DNA of 64,000 bases, from NCBI RefSeq assembly GCF_025150245.1, contig NZ_CP102279.1, positions 310,001-374,000 on the forward strand. Direction: 5' to 3'. The notes beneath the pieces are model-generated. The model had not been told where the DNA came from. It made no database searches and saw only the letters and a program-made list of their open reading frames with translations. The DNA comes from Dorea formicigenerans. GTDB taxonomy: Bacteria; Bacillota; Clostridia; Lachnospirales; Lachnospiraceae. Shown one piece after another: positions 16,124 through 25,077 of the stretch (the stretch's first letter is position 1; every line of letters starts with the position of its first letter). Both the position numbers and the translations under genes were made by a program.

Positions 16124-17498
16124 GAGACGAAAGCTTCGTACATTTCTTACGGTGCTCGGAGTCGTCATCGGAACAGCATCTATCGTAGTTATGGTGTCTC
16201 TTGGACTTGGGCTTCAGAAATCAGTATATGATGAGATGGAGCAGTCAGGGGGGCTTACGACTATAAACGTAACGGGCAGCGGATCTGTCGGAGATGGGAT
16301 GATGCATTCATCGAACTCTGAGAATTCCGATGAGGCAAGCAAATATATTGATGACAATTGTGTGAAAAAATTCGGTGAGCTGGAACATGTAAAAGCAGCA
16401 GCACCAATCTATGAAACATCCGCAATTTGTCTGAAAGGGAAATATGAAGGATATATTTCCCTGTACGCAAGTACACCGGAAGGCTTGAGAATGAGAGATA
16501 TCAAGCTGGCAGATGGAGGAACTCTTCCAAAATCCGGGACTGGAAAGCTGGAGCTGGTTTATGGTAACAATGTTCTGACCAATTTCAGTGAGAGAGGAAA
16601 TAATTCATCAGGATATTGGGAGACAGGAGAACTTCCGGACATTGATCTGATGAAGGATTCTATGTTTATGATCCTGGATCAGGATGCTTATTACAACAGT
16701 CAGAGCTCCGGGGGATTTCAGGTTGATGCAGGAACTGACGGAAAGGGAACATCTAATGTTCCACAGTCAGCCAAGAAACATATCGTAACTGCCAGTGGCG
16801 TTGTGGCAGGAGGCGTTGACGATTATAATGTGAATTCCTATTATGTATTCTGTGATCTGGATACATTAAAACAGATTATGAAAAAGGAATTTAATGGAAG
16901 AGTGATTCCGGGTCAGCCATCTACAAAGTCTGGAAAAGCCTACAAAGAATTCTATTATTCTTCAGCGCAGGTCAAAGTAGATGATATGAGCAATGTCAAT
17001 GATGTGGCAAAACAGATTCGCGAGATGGGGTATAATGTAGAGACGAATGTTGAATATATGGACAGCATGAAAAAGCAGATGGCAGTGATCCAGGCAGTGC
17101 TTGGTGGAATCGGAGCGATTTCCCTGATTGTTGCAGCAATCGGAATTGCAAATACGATGATGATGTCCATATATGAGAGAACAAAAGAGATCGGAGTCAT
17201 CAAAGTACTTGGCTGCAGCCTGAAAAACATTAAGCAAATGTTTCTGATTGAAGCAGCATTTATCGGACTCCTCGGTGGAATAGTCGGAAATATGGTGAGC
17301 TTTGCAATGTCTGGTGCAATCAATATGGTAACAGCACAAAGCTCGGCACTGGGAGTAGAAGGAAATATTTCTTATATTCCGGTATGGCTGGTGCTTATTT
17401 CTCTTGGATTTGCGATGCTGGTCGGAATGGTGGCGGGATATTTCCCGGCGCTTCGGGCAATGAGACTGAGTCCGCTTGCGGCAATCCGCAGTGAATAA
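16080..17498 (+). CDS. MacB/FtsX-type ABC transporter permease
   Basis: A 472-residue permease: N-terminal membrane helix (LRTFLTVLGVVIGTASIVVM, about residues 20-40), a large extracytoplasmic MacB_PCD domain (about 50-335) and three C-terminal helices of the FtsX domain (GAISLIVAAIGIANTMMMSI; GLLGGIVGNMVSFAMS; LVLISLGFAMLVGMVAGYFP) ending in PLAAIRSE. ATG 16080 follows GAGGAGGAG by about 10 bases and lies inside the preceding gene, so translation is coupled. Together with the ATPase and the secreted protein it forms a type VII ABC system. The substrate is unknown. Confidence 0.88.
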   Translation: MSWIDLLRMSASNLKRRKLRTFLTVLGVVIGTASIVVMVSLGLGLQKSVYDEMEQSGGLTTINVTGSGSVGDGMMHSSNSENSDEASKYIDDNCVKKFGELEHVKAAAPIYETSAICLKGKYEGYISLYASTPEGLRMRDIKLADGGTLPKSGTGKLELVYGNNVLTNFSERGNNSSGYWETGELPDIDLMKDSMFMILDQDAYYNSQSSGGFQVDAGTDGKGTSNVPQSAKKHIVTASGVVAGGVDDYNVNSYYVFCDLDTLKQIMKKEFNGRVIPGQPSTKSGKAYKEFYYSSAQVKVDDMSNVNDVAKQIREMGYNVETNVEYMDSMKKQMAVIQAVLGGIGAISLIVAAIGIANTMMMSIYERTKEIGVIKVLGCSLKNIKQMFLIEAAFIGLLGGIVGNMVSFAMSGAINMVTAQSSALGVEGNISYIPVWLVLISLGFAMLVGMVAGYFPALRAMRLSPLAAIRSE

Positions 17499-17521
17499 AG
17501 TAAGCAAGAACAGGTGAAAAG

Positions 17522-17558
17522 GGGACAGGTGAAAAAATCACCTGTCCCAAAGTCTTTT
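17522..17558 (+). terminator. Terminator hairpin between the ABC operon and the convergent gene
   Basis: A perfect 11-base stem, GGGACAGGTGA with TCACCTGTCCC, then a T-rich stretch on the plus side. It may serve both strands. Confidence 0.7.
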
Positions 17559-17820
17559 ATTCTTCTATTATATGAATTTCCAGATAGTCAAATTCAATAG
17601 AATCTACGAAGTTATCCTGATGAAATCTTGTCTTTGCATGTCTTTTGAATTCATCAATATTGGAATCCAGCCAGATTGGATTGCTCAGATCAAATTCATG
17701 GCAGACTTCGTCAATCGCATGAAAAATTTTGTGTGTGCGGGTGTCATCGTTATCAACTTCTATGACAGTATCCCGCAACATTCTATTATCTTTAAATTCT
17801 TTTGCCCATAATCGGAACAT
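17557..17820 (-). CDS. Small conserved protein of unknown function, 87 aa
   Basis: An acidic 87-residue protein, MFRLWAKEFKDNRML at the start and ending EFDYLEIHIIEE. GGAGGATTTTCT gives a strong ribosome site before ATG 17820; the longer frame to 17892 has none. It resembles short hypothetical proteins common in Lachnospiraceae. No domain is recognised. Confidence 0.65.
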   Translation of the reverse strand: MFRLWAKEFKDNRMLRDTVIEVDNDDTRTHKIFHAIDEVCHEFDLSNPIWLDSNIDEFKRHAKTRFHQDNFVDSIEFDYLEIHIIEE

Positions 17821-17859
17821 AGAAAATCCTCCTTGTATAATTTTTAGCGGTTGATAATA

Positions 17860-18040
17860 ATGATGTAATCGGATTGCTCCATTGCTATGCAATTACCGCA
17901 ATCCTTGAACACCTCGAACTCCCATAAAATGGTGTATTCACACCATTTTATTTCGTCCTCGGTGTTCAGCGTGTCAAAAAGTATAAATTGCTTATTTGTG
18001 CGAGCACAAACACAATTTATACTTTTGACACTTACATCAT
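17860..18040. repeat. Multi-hairpin palindromic element G
   Basis: An outer pair, ATGATGTAA (17860-17868) with TTACATCAT (18032-18040), encloses three hairpins: GATTGC/GCAATC, GAACACC with GGTGTTC around a perfect ATAAAATGGTGT/ACACCATTTTAT stem, and GTGTCAAAAAGTATAAATTG with its full complement ending TTTTGACAC. The outer right arm is the end of the phosphodiesterase gene, including its stop codon. Confidence 0.6.
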
Positions 18041-18565
18041 ATCGATCACATTTCCGTCTAGATCTTTCCAGATGAATTCCTGGTCATAGATCATATATCC
18101 GTGTGCGGAATTCTCTTTTGGAATAGACACAGAACCTGGATTCATGTAAATGAAATCAGCCATATCCTGATTTGCAGGAATGTGTGTGTGTCCATTCAGG
18201 AGAATATCTCCTTTCTTTAACATTGGCGGATTTGCAGGATTATGGTGATGACCGTGAGTTGCAAAAATAGTATGACCGTCCAGCTCAATAAAACAGTAAT
18301 CGGCAAGAATTGGGAATTCCAGTACCATCTGGTCTACTTCGGTGTCGCAGTTGCCGCGGACACATAACAGATCCTCTTTCATAGCATTTAACATAGCAAT
18401 GACAGCCTTTGGGTTGTAGTCTTTTGGCAGATCATTTCTTGGCCCATGATAAAGAAGGTCACCTAATAATAATAGTTTGTCAGCTTTTTCCCTTTTGTAT
18501 GCTTCAATCATTTTCTCACAATAATATGCAGAACCATGTATATCAGATGCAATCATTAATTTCAT
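18032..18565 (-). CDS. yfcE: YfcE-type metallophosphoesterase
   Basis: A 177-residue calcineurin-like phosphoesterase with all metal-binding motifs: IASDIHG (residues 5-11), LLLGDLLYHGP, VRGNCDTE (GNCD in place of GNHD), ATHGHHHNP and LNGHTHIP. YfcE hydrolyses model phosphodiesters, and its natural substrate is uncertain. It is monocistronic with AGGAAATAAAA upstream. Length and motif order match the family. Confidence 0.88.
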   Translation of the reverse strand: MKLMIASDIHGSAYYCEKMIEAYKREKADKLLLLGDLLYHGPRNDLPKDYNPKAVIAMLNAMKEDLLCVRGNCDTEVDQMVLEFPILADYCFIELDGHTIFATHGHHHNPANPPMLKKGDILLNGHTHIPANQDMADFIYMNPGSVSIPKENSAHGYMIYDQEFIWKDLDGNVIDMM

Positions 18566-18700
18566 AAGTTTTATTTCCTCCAGAATTCGTAAATATATTT
18601 AGTTACAACTTTTCTACGACGGATTATAGCACAAAAGAAAGCAGACGTGTATAATTATGATAAATTCAAGTGGATTTTATACAAGAAAGGAAATACGATT

Positions 18701-19828
18701 ATGGAAGATGAAATTATTGAAATATATGAATATAATGATCAGACACTCGAGCTATCACTTGTGACAGAAGAGGAAATCCCGGAGGCACTTGAAGTTGTCA
18801 GAGATACATTTGAAAGGACAAAGAATAAAAAGTGCAAGGTCTTTCGCCTGGAATCTGATGAAAAAATGCGTTCTTATATGACAGACAAAGGCTTTGCAGT
18901 AAAAGCGATGCGTTATGGCGAGATGGTGGCAGTGTTTGTTGTCCAGACGGAAGGCGTGGACAAAATTCTTGCGGAAACCGGACTTGAACTTAGCGAGGAA
19001 GAAAGGAAAAGTGCTGCATTGATCTATTCCTGGTATCCTATGACTTATATAAGAAATGGGGAGGGGGTACCGGTACGATTGATTAATAAGATGATGCGTG
19101 CAGCAGAAAAAGTGATGTGGGACAGAGGTATCCATTATGCGGCAGGAATTATAGATTATGGAGTTACACGGGCAATGGGAACATTTGGGCGCAGCAGATA
19201 TGAGGAAAGAGGAGATTTTCAGAAAGAAAACGGAGAAATGCAGACGCTCTTCTGGAAGGATCTGAAGAAAGTAGAGAGTCATTTGATGAATGGCGATGAT
19301 GATTGTCCTTGGTTCCGTATTGAACAGGCCCAGGAGCAGGAAGGACCGGAAATTTATAATTTTATGCAGAGAATTTATGAGGGCATTCCGGATAAGAGCT
19401 GGTTCAGTATGGATAAAGAGGAGAAGATTCTTCGCTATGTGGCGACAGCAGGATTTGCAGTAAAAGCAGAGGCTCCGGTGGGAGGACATGAATACGAACT
19501 GGCAGGAATTTTTATAGCCCGGACATCAGAACTTGGGGAGGAGAATCTGGGAAAATATCTGAATTTAAACGAGGAAGAGCTTACCCGTGTCGCGCATATG
19601 GAAATTGCGATGGTAGATGAAGAATTCCGGGGAAGAGGTCTGCAAAAAGAACTGATGAAAACAGCGGAAGAACATTTGAAATTCTTAGGGTATCACTGGC
19701 TTATGGGGACTGCTCATCCAGAAAATGTGTACAGTGTGAATAATTTCCGAAAACTCGGGTATGAGATTGTGGCCAAGGACCTGAAATACGGCGGACTTCC
19801 GAGATATGTTTTCTGCAAGAAAATATAA
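18701..19828 (+). CDS. GNAT family acetyltransferase with two domains
   Basis: A 375-residue protein. The C-terminal GNAT domain is clear: VAHMEIAMVDEEFRGRGLQK (acetyl-CoA binding R-G-x-G) and TAHPENVYSVNNFRKLGYE. The N-terminal half (about residues 1-180) looks like a second, degenerate acetyltransferase fold. ATG 18701 follows GAAAGGAAA; the in-frame GTG at 18647 has no ribosome site. The substrate is unknown. Confidence 0.8.
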   Translation: MEDEIIEIYEYNDQTLELSLVTEEEIPEALEVVRDTFERTKNKKCKVFRLESDEKMRSYMTDKGFAVKAMRYGEMVAVFVVQTEGVDKILAETGLELSEEERKSAALIYSWYPMTYIRNGEGVPVRLINKMMRAAEKVMWDRGIHYAAGIIDYGVTRAMGTFGRSRYEERGDFQKENGEMQTLFWKDLKKVESHLMNGDDDCPWFRIEQAQEQEGPEIYNFMQRIYEGIPDKSWFSMDKEEKILRYVATAGFAVKAEAPVGGHEYELAGIFIARTSELGEENLGKYLNLNEEELTRVAHMEIAMVDEEFRGRGLQKELMKTAEEHLKFLGYHWLMGTAHPENVYSVNNFRKLGYEIVAKDLKYGGLPRYVFCKKI

Positions 19829-19847
19829 GGATGTCATGATAATAAAA

Positions 19848-19897
19848 GACTGCAGAAAATAAATGTTTTTAATCTACATCTATTTCTGCAGCCTTTT
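19848..19897. terminator. Bidirectional terminator between convergent genes
   Basis: CTGCAGAAA (19850-19858) pairs with TTTCTGCAG (19883-19891), with A-rich and T-rich flanks. It lies between the acetyltransferase and the convergent methyltransferase. Confidence 0.65.
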
Positions 19898-19968
19898 CAT
19901 GTAATTGTACACTTTTTTAATATATTTCCTGAATTGGTAATTCGGACAGCTTAAGTGTATTAAGATAA

Positions 19969-20832
19969 TTAATGATCTGCTTCCCAGCGTCCCGAAGCTC
20001 CACATGGAAGGATCAGTCCGGAGCTTGTGACCGGAAGACCGATTTCCTGAGAGTCTACATGTCCATGGAAGGATTTTAACTCTGTTCCGAGCATGTAAGT
20101 TAATACGGCAGGAGCAAGCCCTGTTGTATAGGAGTTGATCAGGAAGAAAAGTGGATCCTCAGAAAGAATCTGAGTACACAGCTTAATAAGTGGATGAATG
20201 GCATCCTCGATCTTCCAAATCTCACCTTTTGGTCCGCGGCCGTAAGACGGCGGATCCATAATGATAGCATCGTAATGATTGCCGCGGCGGATTTCTCGTT
20301 CTACAAATTTTACACAGTCATCTACAAGCCAGCGGATTGGTTTATCGGACAATCCGGATGATGCGGCATTCTCCTTCGCCCAGGCTACCATACCTTTGGA
20401 AGCGTCCACGTGAGTGACATGTGCGCCGGCAGCGGCTGCTGCAAGTGTAGCTCCGCCGGTGTAGGCAAACAGGTTCAGAACTTTGACCGAGCGTCCGGCA
20501 TTGCGGATCTTATCACCAAACCAGTCCCAGTTTGTTGCCTGCTCCGGAAAAAGTCCAGTGTGTTTGAAACTGAATGGTTTTAAATTGAATGTCAGCTCAC
20601 CATAGTGAATTTGCCACTGTTCTGGTAAATCAAAAAACTCCCATTCACCGCCGCCTTTTTTGCTGCGGTGGTAGTGACCGTTCATATGCTTCCAGCCTTT
20701 TTCTTTTTTTGGGGTATCCCAGATGACCTGCGGGTCCGGGCGTACCAGTGTGTAATCACCCCAGCGTTCCAGCTTCTCGCCGCCGCTGCAGTCGATGACT
20801 TCATAATCTTTCCATTTATCTGCAATCCACAT
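19969..20832 (-). CDS. RlmI-like SAM-dependent methyltransferase
   Basis: A 287-residue class I methyltransferase of the RlmI/RlmK group. The SAM site is LNLFAYTGGATLAAAAAGA with the acidic VDAS after it. The catalytic-type motif is IMDPPSYGRG, which in relatives supports N- or C5-methylation of rRNA bases. It lacks the N-terminal PUA domain of E. coli RlmI. Start ATG 20832 has AAAGGAG upstream. The RNA target is inferred from family only. Confidence 0.8.
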   Translation of the reverse strand: MWIADKWKDYEVIDCSGGEKLERWGDYTLVRPDPQVIWDTPKKEKGWKHMNGHYHRSKKGGGEWEFFDLPEQWQIHYGELTFNLKPFSFKHTGLFPEQATNWDWFGDKIRNAGRSVKVLNLFAYTGGATLAAAAAGAHVTHVDASKGMVAWAKENAASSGLSDKPIRWLVDDCVKFVEREIRRGNHYDAIIMDPPSYGRGPKGEIWKIEDAIHPLIKLCTQILSEDPLFFLINSYTTGLAPAVLTYMLGTELKSFHGHVDSQEIGLPVTSSGLILPCGASGRWEADH

Positions 20833-20850
20833 AATAAAACTCCTTTAAAA

Positions 20851-20988
20851 TTTATATAGAAAATCATTGGATATTTTACGGATTTTACCGTTCAGACTGA
20901 AGTACAGTGCTATTTTGCACAAAAACTCAGTATCATAAGTGTAGCATAGGCACAGCACATTTTCAATTATAGATATTTTCTATATAAA
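20851..20988. repeat. Long-range inverted repeat H
   Basis: A perfect 14-base pair, TTTATATAGAAAAT (20851-20864) with ATTTTCTATATAAA (20975-20988), encloses about 110 bases with a GTGC/GCAC hairpin in the centre and no ORF. It lies in the divergent promoter region of the methyltransferase and PHP genes. Confidence 0.5.
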
Positions 20989-21061
20989 CGAACAACTATT
21001 ATAAAAGTCAATTTGAAGATGTGCGAGAATATTCTTATAATATAAAGAGGAGGGAGAAATT

Positions 21062-21763
21062 ATGTTTATTGACACACACATGCACGAAATGACATATTCA
21101 CCAGACAGCTTCCTGAAGCTGGAAGAGATGGTTCGGATCGGTAAGGAGAAAGGGCTTGGAGCGCTTTGCATTACGGATCATGACAGTATGGGACTTAAGG
21201 ACTATGCAGCAGAATATACAGCGAGGACAGGCTTCCCGATTTTTGTTGGGATTGAGTTTTATTCTCTTCAGGGAGACATTGTCGCATTTGGAATTGAAGA
21301 TTACCCGAAAGAGCGAATCCCGGCACAGGATTTTATAGATCTTGTAAAAGCACAGGGAGGCGTTTGTTTTGCAGCGCATCCATTCCGCAATAATAACCGT
21401 GGCCTGGAGGAGAATCTGGCTTTGGTACACGGCCTGGACGGTGTGGAAGTACTCAATGGAAGTACATCTTTTGCAGCATGTATGAAAGCAGCGGCATATG
21501 CAAGGCAGTATGGATATTTTACACTTGGTTCCAGTGACTGTCATGTGCCGGAAAAAGTCGGTGTGTGTGCGACATATTTTCCAAATGAGGTCAGAACGAT
21601 GGATGAATTCCTGACAGAGTTCAAAAAGGGACAGATGAAGCCGGCATATTATGTTCAGGGTGGCTATCGTGTCCTGGAAGTCCAGAATAACGACAAAAAA
21701 GTCCAAAATAGTATAAAAATACCATTTACCTTTCCAGCTAGAAGTGATAGTATGTATCTATAG
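21062..21763 (+). CDS. PHP domain metal-dependent phosphoesterase
   Basis: A 233-residue protein with the PHP metal-binding motifs in order: DTHMHEMTYSPDS (residues 4-16), CITDHDSMGL, VGIEF, FAAHPFR and GSSDCHVPEKVG. PHP proteins of this size are stand-alone phosphoesterases (trpH/yciV-like, acting on nucleoside 3',5'-bisphosphates or short RNA). A GAGGAGGGAG site precedes the ATG. The C-terminal 25 residues are low-complexity and probably disordered. Confidence 0.82.
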   Translation: MFIDTHMHEMTYSPDSFLKLEEMVRIGKEKGLGALCITDHDSMGLKDYAAEYTARTGFPIFVGIEFYSLQGDIVAFGIEDYPKERIPAQDFIDLVKAQGGVCFAAHPFRNNNRGLEENLALVHGLDGVEVLNGSTSFAACMKAAAYARQYGYFTLGSSDCHVPEKVGVCATYFPNEVRTMDEFLTEFKKGQMKPAYYVQGGYRVLEVQNNDKKVQNSIKIPFTFPARSDSMYL

Positions 21764-21812
21764 TGTGCGTAAGAAATGGTATATTTAAATAAAAGAAAGG
21801 TGGAAATATACA

Positions 21813-22397
21813 ATGATTACAGTTAACGCAATGGGAGATAACTGCCCGATTCCGGTTATCAAGACAAAAAAAGCAATGGATGCACTTACAGGACCGGAGA
21901 CAATCGAAGTATTAGTTGATAACGAGATTGCCGTACAGAATGTGACAAAGATGGCTACAAGTGCCGGAGGAAAAGTTACATCTGAGCAGAAAGCTGAGAA
22001 AGAATATGTTGTTACGATCGAGATGGAAGGAGCACCAGCAGCAGAGGATGATGCAGAGGACGACAATACAGTTGTTGTAATAAGCTCTGACCGCATGGGT
22101 ACAGGTAACGATGAACTTGGTAAAGTCCTGATCAAAGGATTTATTTTTGCTGTAACTCAGCTTGATAAATTACCAAAGACTATGCTTTTCTATAATGGAG
22201 GAGCAACACTTACAACTGAAGGATCTGATTCATTAGAAGATCTGAAATCTCTGGAAGCACAGGGAGTAGAGATTATGACATGTGGAACATGTCTTGATTA
22301 CTATGGATTAAAAGACAAGCTTGCAGTAGGTTCTGTGACTAATATGTACAGCATTGTTGAGACACAGGCAAAAGCAACTAAGATCATTAAACCATAA
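21813..22397 (+). CDS. yedF: Sulfurtransferase-like selenium metabolism protein YedF
   Basis: The 194-residue protein fuses an N-terminal TusA/SirA-like domain (MGDNCPIPVIKTKKAMD with the conserved Cys-Pro) to a C-terminal DsrE/F-like domain with a second cysteine pair (MTCGTCLDYYGLKD). This fusion is the YedF form found next to selD in selenium-using bacteria, and it is thought to bind and deliver selenium or sulfur. It is first in the selenium gene group, with AGAAAGGTGG upstream. Confidence 0.9.
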   Translation: MITVNAMGDNCPIPVIKTKKAMDALTGPETIEVLVDNEIAVQNVTKMATSAGGKVTSEQKAEKEYVVTIEMEGAPAAEDDAEDDNTVVVISSDRMGTGNDELGKVLIKGFIFAVTQLDKLPKTMLFYNGGATLTTEGSDSLEDLKSLEAQGVEIMTCGTCLDYYGLKDKLAVGSVTNMYSIVETQAKATKIIKP

Positions 22398-22399
22398 GA

Positions 22400-22510
22400 T
22401 GAGCACGCGAAGGGCGTGCCAGATGCTGTCTTGGGGGACAGCTCTGGAATTACCGGATTGAGATGAAAAGAGGAGCCTTCTGTTGTGACTGAATGGAAAG
22501 CTCCTTTTAT
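22400..22510 (+). promoter_or_regulatory. yedF-selD intercistronic triple hairpin with terminator/attenuator
   Basis: Three hairpins occur in a row: GCACGC/GGCGTGC (22403-22419), GCTGTC/GACAGC (22425-22442) and AGGAGC/GCTCCT followed by TTTT (22470-22508). The last looks like a terminator or attenuator ahead of selD. Confidence 0.55.
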
Positions 22511-22554
22511 TCATATATAATTATTTATTCAACATTGAGGAGGAATTAAGAAAA

Positions 22555-23595
22555 ATGAAAACAAATGTCAAGTTGACTAGCTTAAGCAAGACTTCGGGGT
22601 GAGCGGCCAAAATAGGTCCGGAGACCCTTGCTCAGGTACTGAGTAAGCTGCCAAAATTTCAGGATGATAAGTTAATAGTAGGGATTGAGACATCCGATGA
22701 TGCAGCCATCTATAAAGTCACTGACGATATCGCGATGATTCAAACGGTAGATTTTTTCACTCCGATTGTTGATGATCCTTATATGTTCGGACAAATCGCC
22801 GCAGCCAATTCATTGAGTGATGTATGGGCTATGGGTGGGGAACCGGCGGTTGCACTGAATATTGTTGGATTCCCGAATTGTCTGGATCCGGCAATCCTTG
22901 GTGATATACTGGCTGGTGGTGCAGATAAAGTAAAAGAAGCAGGAGCAGTGCTGGTAGGCGGACATTCTGTACAGGACGATGAGCCGAAGTATGGATTGTG
23001 CGTGTCTGGTTTTGTACATCCTGACAAGATATTCAAGAACTATGGATGCAGACCGGGAGATATTCTTGTATTGACAAAACAGATCGGAAGCGGTGTGGTA
23101 AATACAGCGATCAAAGCTGATATGGCATCACCTTCCGCAATCCGTGAAGCGGAGACGGTCATGGCGTCATTGAATAAACTTGGAAAACAAGTAGTTGAGA
23201 AATTCGACGTATCTGCATGTACAGATATTACAGGATTTGGACTTTTAGGACACTGTGTAGAGATGGCATCTGCCAGTGAAGTAACCTTCGAGATCAATGT
23301 CCGTGATATCGAATATTTTGCAGACGCAATTGACTATGCGAAGATGGGACTTGTTCCGGCGGGGGCATACAAGAACCGCGGATATTCTATCGATCAGGTC
23401 GAGGTTGGACATGTGGAAGATTTCTATCTGGATCTTCTGTATGATCCACAGACATCAGGTGGATTGTTGATGAGTGTGGCACCGGAGAATCTTCAGGAGA
23501 TGCTTGCAGATTTTCGCGCGGCACATATGGATACTAAGATTTCTATTATTGGAAAAGTGGCAGAGAAGAGCGATAAGCTGATTCGTCTGTATTAG
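22555..23595 (+). CDS. selD: Selenide, water dikinase SelD, itself a selenoprotein
   Basis: SelD makes selenophosphate from selenide and ATP, the selenium donor for Sec-tRNA and selenouridine. Reading starts at ATG 22555 (GAGGAGGAAT upstream) and passes through an in-frame TGA at 22600-22602 (residue 16), in the motif TSG-U-AAKIGPE where SelD has its catalytic Cys or Sec. The rest includes DDAAIY, GGEPAVALNIVGFPN, AVLVGGHS and CTDITGFGLLGH. Total length is 346 residues, normal for SelD. Calling from the next ATG (22735) would lose the active site. Its own translation depends on SelA, SelB and tRNA-Sec encoded downstream. Confidence 0.95.
22603..22644 (+). promoter_or_regulatory. Candidate bacterial SECIS in selD
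   Basis: Directly after the UGA, GGTC (22615-22618) pairs with GACC (22623-22626) across a CGGA loop, and a CTCA/TGAG hairpin follows. Position and size fit a bacterial SECIS, but the structure was drawn by eye. Confidence 0.5.
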
Positions 23596-23634
23596 TTAGA
23601 CGAACAAAAGAATAAGAAGGGGAACAAAGAAGTT

Positions 23635-25053
23635 ATGAATAAGAATATGTTATACCGCAGCATTCCGAAAGTGGATGTATTGCTGGAAGACCCGGAGATT
23701 CAGGGGCTGATTGAAACATACAGCCGGGATACGGTAGTGGAATCGATTCATTTGGAGATGGATGCACTTAGAAAATATATCGGAACATGCGAGGATGAGG
23801 AAAAGGCAAAAGAACAGATTGGGAATCTGAATATGAATGTTCGAAGAACAGTAACTGCCATGCATACACCGAATATGCGTTCAGTCATCAATGGTACAGG
23901 AACGATTCTTCATACGAATCTTGGACGAGCACCGATCAGCCAGAAACACATGAATCGGATCGCTCAGATTGCAACGGGATATTCTAATCTGGAATACAAT
24001 CTGGAAGCCGGAAGACGCGGAGAGAGATATTCACATTTTGAAAAACTGCTCTGTAAGATTACAGGCGCAGAGGCTGCAATGGCGGTAAATAATAACGCGG
24101 CAGCTGTTATGCTTATTTTAAGTTCCCTTGCAAAAGGAGGCGAAGTCGTTGTATCCCGTGGTGAGCTTGTTGAAATCGGTGGAAAATTCCGGGTTCCGGA
24201 TGTTATGGAACAAAGTGGAGCAACACTGGTAGAAGTCGGAACGACTAACAAGACACATTATGATGATTATGAGAGCGCAATTACAGAAGAGACAAAGGCG
24301 CTTCTGAAAGTTCATACAAGTAATTATCGAATCGTAGGATTTACAGATACAGTAGGAATTGATGAATTGATTCCGATTGCGAAAGAACATGATATTCCGG
24401 TCATTGAAGATCTGGGAAGCGGTGTTCTGATCGATCTTAGCAAATATGGGATCACTTATGAACCTACTGTTCAGGATTCCATCAGAAAAGGAGCAGATGT
24501 GGTGTGCTTCAGCGGCGATAAGCTGCTTGGGGGTCCGCAGGCTGGAATTATTATCGGTAAGAAAAAATATATCGATATGATGAAAAAGAACCAGCTTACC
24601 CGTGCTCTTCGAATTGACAAATTTACAGCAACAGCATTGGAACTGGTACTTCAGGAATACCTGTCTGAGGAAAATGCGATCCAGAATATTCCGGTACTTA
24701 AGATGATTACAAAGTCTTATGACGAGACGGTTGCAGAAGCAAAGACATTTAAGCGTATGCTTCAGAGAGCAAAGCTGCCTGCAGCTTATGAAGTTGTGGA
24801 TTGTGAATCTCAGATTGGCGGAGGATCTCTTCCGCTGGAACGAATTCCAAGTGCTGCAGTTGCAATCCATCCGGAAAAGATCAGTGTTCCGGAGCTGGAA
24901 GAACGTATGAGACATTTGCCTGTTCCGATTATTCCAAGAACGGTAAATGATACGATTCTTTTGGATGTGAGAACATTGGATAAAGATGCAATGACACTTG
25001 CTGTAAAGCAGTTAAAAGAGATGGATATATTAGAAGAAACAAGTCTTTTATAG
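23635..25053 (+). CDS. selA: L-seryl-tRNA(Sec) selenium transferase
   Basis: SelA is the PLP enzyme that converts Ser-tRNA(Sec) to Sec-tRNA(Sec) using selenophosphate. The 472-residue product has the family landmarks: RSIPKVDVLL near the N-terminus, VINGTGTILHTNLGRAP (about residue 84), NNNAAAVML, the PLP-lysine motif CFSGDKLLGGPQAG (about 295) and the C-terminal VNDTILLDVRTL. It lies between selD and selB with short gaps, indicating one operon. Confidence 0.96.
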   Translation: MNKNMLYRSIPKVDVLLEDPEIQGLIETYSRDTVVESIHLEMDALRKYIGTCEDEEKAKEQIGNLNMNVRRTVTAMHTPNMRSVINGTGTILHTNLGRAPISQKHMNRIAQIATGYSNLEYNLEAGRRGERYSHFEKLLCKITGAEAAMAVNNNAAAVMLILSSLAKGGEVVVSRGELVEIGGKFRVPDVMEQSGATLVEVGTTNKTHYDDYESAITEETKALLKVHTSNYRIVGFTDTVGIDELIPIAKEHDIPVIEDLGSGVLIDLSKYGITYEPTVQDSIRKGADVVCFSGDKLLGGPQAGIIIGKKKYIDMMKKNQLTRALRIDKFTATALELVLQEYLSEENAIQNIPVLKMITKSYDETVAEAKTFKRMLQRAKLPAAYEVVDCESQIGGGSLPLERIPSAAVAIHPEKISVPELEERMRHLPVPIIPRTVNDTILLDVRTLDKDAMTLAVKQLKEMDILEETSLL

Positions 25054-25077
25054 AGACAATTAGGAGTATAGAGACAG

